The position numbers and the translations under genes were made by a program. This document shows positions 1-6,860 of a stretch of 9,009 nt of DNA, one piece after another. The stretch is from Actinomycetes bacterium (GTDB taxonomy: Bacteria; Actinomycetota; Acidimicrobiia; Acidimicrobiales; RAAP-2). Numbering within the stretch: the first letter of the stretch is position 1; each line of letters starts with the position of its first letter. Below the pieces are notes generated by a model. That model was not told where the DNA came from and did not search any database. It saw only the letters and a program-made list of their open reading frames with translations. The stretch lies in NCBI GenBank assembly GCA_021791615.1, contig JAJYWG010000041.1, positions 1 to 9,009 on the forward strand. The letters run 5' to 3'.

Positions 1-2
1 CG

Positions 3-203
3 CCAGGCAACCAGGCGCACCCCGCGTCGGGGGGCTGCGGCATCACCGGCTTCGAGACGCCGCAGACGGCCACCCGGGTCGTAGCATTCCCGGCCAAGCG
101 CTCGGACGGAGTCAAGATGGGAGCCCGGGGTGCCGATTATGACTATGGGTTCACTCTCGGCGTCGTCACGTCCACGCCACCTCCCGAGGGAGCTGACCAA
201 TGA
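3..203 (+). CDS. C-terminal end of an unidentified protein (5' truncated by window edge)
   Basis: An open frame runs in from the left edge and stops with TGA at 201-203, giving 66 residues. Third codon positions are almost all G or C, as expected for real coding sequence here. The visible tail contains the segment GADYDYGFTLGVV and ends in a proline-rich stretch (STPPPEGADQ). I see no recognisable domain, membrane segment or motif and cannot name the product. The stop codon overlaps the start of the following diguanylate cyclase (ATGA at 200-203), so the two are probably co-transcribed and translationally coupled. Any functional link to cyclic-di-GMP signalling is inference. The real start lies outside the window. 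Confidence 0.6.
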   Translation, partial: PGNQAHPASGGCGITGFETPQTATRVVAFPAKRSDGVKMGARGADYDYGFTLGVVTSTPPPEGADQ

Positions 204-1240
204 CAGCCGAGGCAGCGCCAGATCGCCAATGGTCCGAGACCACTCACTCCTCGGCATCGCTGAACCAGACCGCGGCTGCCTGGACGCGTCCGTTCTTCTC
301 CAATCCCCGCCCGGTCGCCATCGCCCTCGAACTCATAGGAGCCCTCGCCGTCGCCTCAGTGCTGCCGCTACGCCACTGGCCGGGCTACTCGTTTATCGCT
401 CTCGTCGCCGCCCTGGTGATGGCTCTGGCCATTGCGTGTGTGCGACTGGTGGTCGGCGAGCGGCTGCCCCCCTGGAGCCTCCAAGTCGACGTCTTGCTCG
501 GCAACCTATTCGTCAGCATCATCACCGCCGCCGGGGCGAGCGGACACGTGAACTTGGCCAACCTCTACCTGCTCGTCGAAGTCCTCGCCGTGCTTTACCT
601 GCCGTTGCGCTCGGCGCTCTACCACCTCGCCGGCGCCGGGGTTGCCTACGCCGTTGTGCTCGCAGTCGCGCCCATGACCGCCGAGCCACCGGTCATCGCC
701 TGGCTATCGGTGTTCGGGACCGGCGCGGCCCTGGCCATCGTCGTGGTCGGCCTGATGAGCGTGCTGCGCGGCACAGCCCGGGAAGACTCCCTCACCGGGC
801 TGGCCAACAGGCGCGCCTGGGACGAGCGTCTCGAGGTCGAGCTTGAGCGGGCGGCACGCCACGGTACTCCGCTATCGGTCGTGGTGCTGGACATCGACGG
901 CTTCAAGTCCATCAACGACGCCCACGGGCACCTTGCTGGGGACCGCCTGCTCCAGTCAGCCGCTCGCTCCTGGCGGGCTATGACGCGCGGAAGCGGAGAC
1001 CTTGTGGCCCGAATCGGCGGCGACGAGTTCGGACTGCTCGCCCCTGGGTCCGACGAACTCGGGGCTCACGCTCTCGCCCGGCGTCTTGCCCAGGCACTGC
1101 CCGAAGGCGTCTCCGCCTCTGTCGGAGTCGCCACCTGGGACCGCGTCGAGGGTGCGGCCAACCTGCTGCGGCGCGCTGACCGGAGCATGTACCAGGCCAA
1201 ACGTCGGCGCCGACGAGGCGACGATCCGCACGCGGCCTGA
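200..1240 (+). CDS. Membrane-anchored diguanylate cyclase (GGDEF domain protein)
   Basis: This 346-residue protein should condense two GTP into the second messenger cyclic-di-GMP at the inner face of the membrane. Residues about 37-187 hold roughly six hydrophobic segments (about 37-57, 63-87, 95-113, 117-136, 138-158, 166-187) with no recognisable sensor fold, so the stimulus is unknown. The GGDEF domain spans about 193-335. It starts with DSLTGLANRRAW (196-207), has the metal-binding D231 in LDIDGFKSIND, the signature RIGGDEF (271-277) and a late SVGVA strand (307-311). The active site looks intact. The RxxD inhibitory site normally sits five residues before GGDEF; here the spacing is R-GSG-D, one residue too long, so product inhibition through that site is probably absent. 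No EAL or HD-GYP domain follows. The ATG at 200 overlaps the upstream stop and has GAGGGAG at 186-192, seven bases away. Confidence 0.93.
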   Translation: MTAEAAPDRQWSETTHSSASLNQTAAAWTRPFFSNPRPVAIALELIGALAVASVLPLRHWPGYSFIALVAALVMALAIACVRLVVGERLPPWSLQVDVLLGNLFVSIITAAGASGHVNLANLYLLVEVLAVLYLPLRSALYHLAGAGVAYAVVLAVAPMTAEPPVIAWLSVFGTGAALAIVVVGLMSVLRGTAREDSLTGLANRRAWDERLEVELERAARHGTPLSVVVLDIDGFKSINDAHGHLAGDRLLQSAARSWRAMTRGSGDLVARIGGDEFGLLAPGSDELGAHALARRLAQALPEGVSASVGVATWDRVEGAANLLRRADRSMYQAKRRRRRGDDPHAA

Positions 1241-1256
1241 GCGGAGGGTCCCCCGC
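1241..1256 (+). terminator. Short GC hairpin just after the diguanylate cyclase stop
   Basis: Directly after the TGA of the GGDEF gene, GCGG-a-GG pairs with CC-CCGC around a GTC loop. A convergent gene ends at 1316, so a terminator is expected here. No T-tract follows on either strand, so intrinsic termination is uncertain. Confidence 0.25.
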
Positions 1257-1315
1257 CTTCACTGGAAATGTCTTTGGCCGAGAACTTGATCACGCGAGGT
1301 CATCACGGACGGTGT

Positions 1316-2113
1316 CTATGCCGCCATCAATCCGTCTGGCTGGCAACACCGGCAAAGAAAATACTTACAGGAACCTCCGTTGACCTCTCGGAGCCCCGCT
1401 CTTATTACGTCCTGGACGACGACCGGGCGCCCCTCGAGGCGTCTGGACCACACTGGCTCCGCCCCGGCAAGGACCAGCTGTGGTGGAGCGCCGAAAAGGT
1501 GGTCGACGTACAGCGCTTCGTCCGCTGCGACGGTGCCGGGAGGTGACCCCGCGTCCGTCGTCGGCTGACCCAGCAACTCGGGAGCCGGCCTAACCACTCG
1601 GCGAGCCGCGCGAGGGACCCGTGAACTTTTCGGTGGGGTCGCTGCCGCTTGCGGGTCGGGCCATGGGCGATGACTGAGTAGGCGCCTCACGTCCTTTGGC
1701 AGAGCCCCGGATCGACCGGCCCAGTACTCGACGGAGGACTCGGTCTTCTTGGCGAGCTTGTCTTCGATCTCGATGTTCCACGCGGACTCGGCCACATCGG
1801 CGACGAGGAAGAGATCTGGCAGGAGCAACGTCTCGAGCACCGCGACGCCCAAGGTCTGCAGCCACTTGCCGATCCCGATGCGAACCGTGTAATCGCTCGC
1901 ATCGCCTGAGATGACAATCGAAAGCGCGCGATCCACGTCGACCACGCCAGGGAGAAACCCGCCCTTCTTCGCCTGGAGGACGAGGCCTTGCGTGCCGGGC
2001 GAAGAAGTCTGGACCGAGCAGCCTTCGGAATTGCGGTTGCTCTCGATCTTGGCTTCGAGCTCGCCGAGATCCGTGCCCTTGTTCTGGACGTGTTGCACCT
2101 TCTCGCCGATCAC
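1316..2113 (-). CDS. Conserved-looking hypothetical protein with a doubtful C-terminal tail
   Basis: I cannot assign a named function. With the start chosen here the product is 265 aa. Its first 130 or so residues (bases about 1718-2113) look like a genuine folded domain. They run GEKVQHVQNKGTDLGELEAK, then a GLVLQAKKGGF strand, DRALSIVISGD, YTVRIGIGKWLQTLGV, a hydrophobic LETLLLPDLFLVADV segment and AWNIEIEDKLAKK. GC bias at third positions is strong over this part and fades after about base 1715. The remaining 130 residues are low-complexity, Arg/Pro/Ala-rich and overlap a plus-strand coding-like signal, so they may be read-through or decay. GTG at 2113 is preferred because AAGGGAG lies five bases upstream. 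The frame stays open further, with a GTG at 2212 (298 aa) that has no good ribosome site. It lies downstream of the efflux operon on the same strand, after a gap of 263 bases. Confidence 0.5.
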   Translation of the reverse strand: MIGEKVQHVQNKGTDLGELEAKIESNRNSEGCSVQTSSPGTQGLVLQAKKGGFLPGVVDVDRALSIVISGDASDYTVRIGIGKWLQTLGVAVLETLLLPDLFLVADVAESAWNIEIEDKLAKKTESSVEYWAGRSGALPKDVRRLLSHRPWPDPQAAATPPKSSRVPRAARRVVRPAPELLGQPTTDAGSPPGTVAADEALYVDHLFGAPPQLVLAGAEPVWSRRLEGRPVVVQDVIRAGLREVNGGSCKYFLCRCCQPDGLMAA

Positions 2114-2376
2114 GAACACTCCCTTGGTGGAAAACTTGGACAGCACGCTGGGTGCCACGTGGCCCCAGGCCAGATCCTGAGGTCGTGGCAGAGGTGTCGG
2201 GGGCAGGTGCACACCCGGCGACTGCGGCGCACGATGCCGTCCCTCCGGTCTCCTGGCAGGCCAAGAGGTGCCTCCGGGTACGCCATGGGCGCCGGGGGCG
2301 ACCGAGGGGGCGAACGACTCTTCGGTCCGCTGCCGGGGATCGGCTGGTGCTCCGCCCCGGACGCGAATAGGTCTTG

Positions 2377-3069
2377 TCAGCCCGACGAGCCCGAGGCGGT
2401 GACGGTGATCTTGGTGGCGGTGAACGATCCGTTGGGCCCGGGCTGACCTTGGATGTGCAGCTTCTGGCCGGGTTTGAGGAAGCTCGCGGTCACGGTGGTG
2501 GATCCGTCGCGGTACGTGGCGGACGCTGTGGCGGTGACGGTGACGGTAGTGCCGTGGGGGGTGTGCAGGGTGAAGCCGTGGGAGTCGAGCGCGATGATGG
2601 TCCCGGTCACGGTGGCGGGGAGGATAGTGACGACCGTTGCGTTCCCGTTGGCGGCTGTCCGGACGCGCACGTGCTCGCCTGGACCAAGGGCGGATGCCGT
2701 GACGTCTTGGTGCCCTTGGCGGTAACGCGTGGCCGGCGTAAGGGCGACGGTGCGCGCGGTGCCGCGGACGTCAAGGACCAGTGACGACGCCGAGATGGTG
2801 GTCACCTTGCCGACGATGCCGGCGCCTCGGTGGTGCCCGCCGTGGTGGGGGACGGGTACGGTTGAGTTCGGGGTCGAGGTGGCGGCGGTTGACGAGCAGG
2901 CGGCCGCGATCACGGCGACTGCGGCCAGTGCGGGCAGGACGCGCAGACGGGCCAGCTGACGCCGGAGGCGGCGTGGCCGGCGTTCACCGGACGCCGGTGT
3001 GCCGGCAGGCATCGGGTGGCCATGGTCCGGGTGCGGAGGGATGTCAGGGCTCGGGTGGCGGGCGGTCAT
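2377..3069 (-). CDS. Exported lipoprotein with two DUF5666-like repeats, last gene of the efflux operon
   Basis: The 230-residue product starts with an unusual 45-residue Pro/His- then Arg-rich leader. A hydrophobic stretch and a lipobox (VIAAAC) follow, with the lipid-anchored cysteine predicted at residue 58. The mature part opens with a Ser/Thr/Pro linker and a histidine cluster, VPHHGGHHRG (73-82). Two tandem beta-rich units follow, at about 84-150 and 152-225. Each has the order G-x-V/I-x-x-(8-10)-hydrophobic strand-T-x-x-Y/T-R-x-G-LxPGxxLH/HVR, which resembles DUF5666. Such domains are of unknown biochemical function. The protein should sit on the outer face of the membrane, where it could touch the pump or adaptor; this is inferred only from the operon. 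ATG at 3069 was chosen because AAAGGAA lies five bases upstream. The frame is open to 3216, but that earlier start has no such site. The start overlaps the end of the MarR gene by 26 bases. Confidence 0.85.
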   Translation of the reverse strand: MTARHPSPDIPPHPDHGHPMPAGTPASGERRPRRLRRQLARLRVLPALAAVAVIAAACSSTAATSTPNSTVPVPHHGGHHRGAGIVGKVTTISASSLVLDVRGTARTVALTPATRYRQGHQDVTASALGPGEHVRVRTAANGNATVVTILPATVTGTIIALDSHGFTLHTPHGTTVTVTATASATYRDGSTTVTASFLKPGQKLHIQGQPGPNGSFTATKITVTASGSSG

Positions 3070-3664
3070 CTGGGTTCCTTTTGTTCGCTTCGGTTGGGGT
3101 GGCTGGGAAGGGTCGTTGTGGTGGGCGACGGTGCACGCGGGATTGTGGCGGCTCAGGGCGCGTGGCGTGGTCGCGCACGGCGCCCACCAGCCGCTCAAGC
3201 GCCGGCAGGGTCGCAATGATCTGTGCCCGGTCCGCCGGTTCGAGCGCGGAGAGTGCTTGGGCGAGCAAGCCGAGGCGCTGGTCGCGCCAGTCGGCGAGCT
3301 CGTCGGCGGCAGCCGCGGTGAGGTAGAAGCGAACGCCGCGCCCGTCGGTGTCGTCGCGGCGGCGTTCGAGGAGGCCCGCGTCCTCGAGGTGGCTGGCCAG
3401 GGTGCTCACCGTGTTGGAGGCGAGACGCAGGTGCCCGGCGGCTTCCCGGGTCCGCACGCCGGGGTAGCGGCGCACCAGGTTGAGCAGCTCCAGATGTGCG
3501 CCCGGCAGTCCGGCCATACCGATCGGGCGGGCCAGGACCCGGCGGCGAACGACCCGGAACGCTCGGAACAGGCTCTCTGCCTGGTCGGCCAGCACGGCAG
3601 CGTCGTCATGGAGGCCATCGTTCGGCAGCCCCTGGGATGGTTGGCTCGGGGTTCGCTCACGCAT
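3044..3664 (-). CDS. MarR-family transcriptional regulator of the efflux operon
   Basis: This 206-residue protein has the MarR layout: an N-terminal dimerisation helix (about 24-46, ADQAESLFRAFRVVRRR) and a winged helix-turn-helix at about 55-117. The recognition helix is in LRLASNTVSTLASHLEDAGL (79-98) and the wing is RRRDDTDGRGVRFYLT (101-116). C-terminal helices (about 118-165) complete the dimer interface. Family members usually repress neighbouring genes and release DNA when a small aromatic or toxic ligand or an oxidant is sensed. A disordered tail of about 40 residues, rich in Pro, Arg and Asn, extends beyond the usual length of about 140-165. Its ATG overlaps the RND stop by eight bases and has no strong ribosome site, which fits translational coupling. 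The likely target is the palindrome at 8385-8397 ahead of the operon, so autoregulation is expected. Confidence 0.92.
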   Translation of the reverse strand: MRERTPSQPSQGLPNDGLHDDAAVLADQAESLFRAFRVVRRRVLARPIGMAGLPGAHLELLNLVRRYPGVRTREAAGHLRLASNTVSTLASHLEDAGLLERRRDDTDGRGVRFYLTAAAADELADWRDQRLGLLAQALSALEPADRAQIIATLPALERLVGAVRDHATRPEPPQSRVHRRPPQRPFPATPTEANKRNPDDRPPPEP

Positions 3665-6600
3665 GGGGGGTCGCGGGTCCGGTGTCGATCGGCAGCTCGG
3701 CGGTCGTCACCGCCGGGAGTGGATGTGCGCCTGGTTGGTGGCGGCGCACGCGATGGCGTACGTCATCGAGCAGGCTGTAGAGCACGGGCACGACGAGCAG
3801 GCTGAGTACGGTCGAGGAGACAAGTCCGCCGATAAGCACCACCCCGACGGGCATGCGCTCCGATGCCCCCGAGCCGTGCCCGAAGGCTAGCGGCGCCATC
3901 GCGCAGACCATGGTGGCGGTCGTCATCAGGATCGGACGAATCCTGGTGGCGCCGGCCTCGATGATCGCCTGGTCGCGTGCGACGCCACGGCTGCGCAGCG
4001 TCTTGGTGTAGTCGACGAGGAGGATCGAGTTTTTCGAGACAAGGCCCATCAACATGATCATGGCGATCAGGGCGAAGATCGAGATCGGAAGCCCGGCAGC
4101 CCACAGGCCGATCAATGCACCGATGGTGGCGAGCGGCACGGCGAACAGGACCGCCAGGGGGTCGAGGAGCGATTCGTAGAGGGCAGCCATGAGCATGTAG
4201 ACGAGCAGGATTGACAGGCCGAGGGCTTGGAGCAGCGGCCCGAACGCCCGGGACTGCTGGGCGGACTGGCCACCGATCTGCAGGGCGTAGCCGGTCGGCA
4301 GCCCCACGCCGTGGGCGGCGGCGAGCAGCGCCGCGGTGGCAGGCCCGGAGTTGCCACTCGGGCTCGATGCGGAGACCGCCACCGCGTACTGGCCGTTGAT
4401 CTGGGTGATCTGACCCGGCCCGGGAGCCTCGGAGAGGGTAGCGACGGCCGAGAGCGGCACGCTGCCATGGGCGGTGGGGATGGGGATGGCGGCGAGCTGG
4501 GCGGGGGTGAGGCGAGCGCCGTCGCCGTAGGTCACCTGGATCGGTTCGGCGGGCGCCGCCTGGGAGGTGACCAGGGGAGGGACGGCTGCGCTGCCGAGGG
4601 CAGCGGCCACGGTGGCCCCGACGGTGGCGGGCGACACCCCGAGGTAGGTGGCCGTCGCCCGGTTGACGGTGATCGACAGCTCGGGGGTGGGAGTGGGCAC
4701 CGAGGTGGACACCTGGGACACCGCCGGGTTGCCGGTCAGGCGGGCGGCGACCTGTGTGGCGAGGCGGTCCAAGGTGGCGAGGTCGGGCCCCACGATGTCG
4801 ACCGACGCCGCCCGGGCGCCGCCGGCGATGAACGGGCTTTGGACGTGACCGTGGCCGACCAGACCCGGGAAGCGCCGGGCGAGGTTCCCGAGCTTCTTCA
4901 CGTAGCTTCGGATTGTCGGGCGTGACCCACGGGGGCCGAGGTCGACGGTGAGCTGGCCCAGGTTGTGCCCCGAGCCGACCCCCGCGCCGTAGCCGGAGGA
5001 GACGAACACGTCGGTCACGCCGGGCAGGTGCTGCACCTTGCGGGCGTAGCCGGCGAGGGTGGCCTGGGCTGCCGCAAGGGGCGTGCCGACCGGCAGGCGA
5101 GCGTTGACGGTGACCACCCCGTTGTCCTCGGGGGGCACGAACGTGGTGGGCAGCACACCCGAGCGCACGATGCCCACCGATCCGGCCAGGGCGGCGAGCG
5201 CCACGGTGATCACCGCCAGGCGGTGGCGCAGGCTCCAGGCGATCACTTTTCGGTAGCGGGCACGCAGCGCGTCGAAACCGGCGTCGAACCGCCGCCCGAA
5301 GCGCGCTCCGGGCGAGGTTGGTCGGGGAAGGCGACCCCAGCGCGCTGCGAGCATCGGGGTCAGCGTGTAAGAGACCAAAAGCGAGAACAGCGTGGCGGCC
5401 ACGATTGTGAGCCCGAACTCCCTGAACAGCTGGCCGACGTTGCCCGACACGAACGCGACCGGGGCGTAGACGACTACGTCGGTGAGGGTGATCGCCACCG
5501 CTGCCGCCCCGATCTCCATCCGCCCGTCCACTGCCGCGACCGCCGGGTCCTTGCCCATGGCCCGGTGGCGGTGGATGTTCTCGAGCACGACGATCGAGTC
5601 GTCGACCAAGATTCCGATCAGAAGCGACAGCGCCATCAGCGAGATGAGGTCCAAGCTGAAATGCAAGAAGTACATCACCGCGAACGTTGCCACCAGCGAG
5701 ACGGGGATCGCGAACATCACAATCATCGTGTTGGCCAGCCGGTGCAGGAACACCGCTAGCACCAAAGCAGCGAAGAGGATCCCCAAGAACAAGTCGAGCT
5801 CAACGTTGGACAGCGCGGCCCGCACGTAATTGGTGACGTCGCCAGTGATGGTCGCGTGCACCCCGGCGGGCAGCCCCGGTGCGAGCTTGGCCAGCTCGGC
5901 GCGCACCGCGTTGTCAACAGCCAGGGAGTTCGCCGTCGACGAGGCGGTCACCACCAGGCCCACCGCCGGCGTGCCGTTCAAAGTGGCGGCGGACTGGGCT
6001 TGGGCCAACCCCTCCGAAACGGTGGCCACTTGACCGAGCAGCACCGCCCCGCCGGACCGGGAGGCGACCGGCAGCGCCATAAGAGCGGCGACCGAGGGGT
6101 AGCCGCCGCTGGTACGAGCCAGGAGCTCCTGGCTGCCCACGACCGTCACCCCACCGCTCACCGCCACGTTCTGGGCCTTCATGGCGGCGGTCACCTGGGG
6201 TACCGAGAGGCCATAGGCGGCCAGCTCCGACGGCGAAAGCGCCACAGTCACAACCGACGCCCGGCCTCCCACCACCGTCACCTGGGCCACGCCGGGCTGC
6301 TCTTCCAGGGCGGGGGCAACCACGCCCGTGACCAGCGTGTAGAGCTGCGAGGAGGCCAGCGGGCCGGAGATGGCGACGTCCATCATTGGCAGCGCCGAGG
6401 GATTGGCCTTGATGATCGATGGGGGGGTGGCCGTCGGCGGCAAGCCCTTGGCCACCCGGGCCAAGGCGAGCGAGATGCTCGCCGCTGCCTGGTCGACGTT
6501 GGTCCCCCCGGCGAACTGGAGGGCCACCGTCGAACGCCCCGGTGCCGAGGTGCCGACCATCGACACGACGCCAGACTCCGAGCTGAGCGCCTTTTCTACC

Positions 6601-6860
6601 GGGGTGGTAATCGTCTCCGACACCGTCGATGCCGACGCGCCGGCGTCGCCAACCACCACCCGCACGTAGGGAAAGTTGACGCTGGGTAGGCGCCGCACCG
6701 GAAGCTTGGTGAAAGCCACCGCGCCGGCAACCACCAAGAACCCAAGCACCATCAAGACGGTCACCGGTCGGCGGATCGACAGGGCCGTGAGGTTGAAGCG
6801 CGACCGCCCGGTCGGCGCCGAAGAGACGTCGGGCGACGTGGCCGGGTTCTCTTCGCTCAT
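3657..6860 (-). CDS. RND-family (AcrB/HAE1-type) proton-driven multidrug efflux transporter
   Basis: A complete 1067-residue pump, slightly longer than AcrB (about 1050) because of N- and C-terminal extensions. The topology is standard: TM1 at about 31-51, a 300-residue extracytoplasmic porter/docking loop, TM2-6 at about 352-507, TM7 at about 547-567, a second 305-residue loop, and TM8-12 at about 875-1033. The proton-relay residues are present: D420 and D421 in GILVDDSIVVLENIH (TM4), K943 in GLVSKNSILLVDY (TM10) and R975 in RIRPILMTT (TM11). The signature RRPVTVLMVL opens TM1. Known relatives expel hydrophobic drugs, dyes or lipids; the substrate here cannot be read from sequence. ATG at 6860 overlaps the adaptor stop (ATGA, 4 bases). 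No TolC/OprM-type channel gene is in view, yet both extracytoplasmic loops are close to AcrB length. HAE1 is favoured over the MmpL class because of the duplicated large loops and the DD motif. Confidence 0.96.
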   Translation of the reverse strand: MSEENPATSPDVSSAPTGRSRFNLTALSIRRPVTVLMVLGFLVVAGAVAFTKLPVRRLPSVNFPYVRVVVGDAGASASTVSETITTPVEKALSSESGVVSMVGTSAPGRSTVALQFAGGTNVDQAAASISLALARVAKGLPPTATPPSIIKANPSALPMMDVAISGPLASSQLYTLVTGVVAPALEEQPGVAQVTVVGGRASVVTVALSPSELAAYGLSVPQVTAAMKAQNVAVSGGVTVVGSQELLARTSGGYPSVAALMALPVASRSGGAVLLGQVATVSEGLAQAQSAATLNGTPAVGLVVTASSTANSLAVDNAVRAELAKLAPGLPAGVHATITGDVTNYVRAALSNVELDLFLGILFAALVLAVFLHRLANTMIVMFAIPVSLVATFAVMYFLHFSLDLISLMALSLLIGILVDDSIVVLENIHRHRAMGKDPAVAAVDGRMEIGAAAVAITLTDVVVYAPVAFVSGNVGQLFREFGLTIVAATLFSLLVSYTLTPMLAARWGRLPRPTSPGARFGRRFDAGFDALRARYRKVIAWSLRHRLAVITVALAALAGSVGIVRSGVLPTTFVPPEDNGVVTVNARLPVGTPLAAAQATLAGYARKVQHLPGVTDVFVSSGYGAGVGSGHNLGQLTVDLGPRGSRPTIRSYVKKLGNLARRFPGLVGHGHVQSPFIAGGARAASVDIVGPDLATLDRLATQVAARLTGNPAVSQVSTSVPTPTPELSITVNRATATYLGVSPATVGATVAAALGSAAVPPLVTSQAAPAEPIQVTYGDGARLTPAQLAAIPIPTAHGSVPLSAVATLSEAPGPGQITQINGQYAVAVSASSPSGNSGPATAALLAAAHGVGLPTGYALQIGGQSAQQSRAFGPLLQALGLSILLVYMLMAALYESLLDPLAVLFAVPLATIGALIGLWAAGLPISIFALIAMIMLMGLVSKNSILLVDYTKTLRSRGVARDQAIIEAGATRIRPILMTTATMVCAMAPLAFGHGSGASERMPVGVVLIGGLVSSTVLSLLVVPVLYSLLDDVRHRVRRHQPGAHPLPAVTTAELPIDTGPATPHA

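Noticed and set aside
130..846. A 238-residue plus-strand frame over the diguanylate cyclase
   Set aside because: It is Arg/Pro-rich and lies over the clearly identified cyclase gene in another frame.
1590..2264. A 224-residue minus-strand frame over the hypothetical gene
   Set aside because: Its composition is that of a shadow (Arg/Gly/Ser-rich), whereas the chosen frame over the same bases has a convincing hydrophobic core and stronger codon bias.
2290..2376. Possible terminator after the lipoprotein gene (CCGGGG paired with CCCCGG)
   Set aside because: The loop is 16 bases, no T-tract follows and several alternative pairings exist in this GC-rich DNA, so it cannot be told from background.
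4227..6689. Long open frames antisense to the RND gene (232, 264 and 277 residues)
   Set aside because: They are Gly/Arg/His-rich, low in hydrophobic residues and match nothing. They are expected shadows of a GC-rich gene whose third positions are nearly all G or C.
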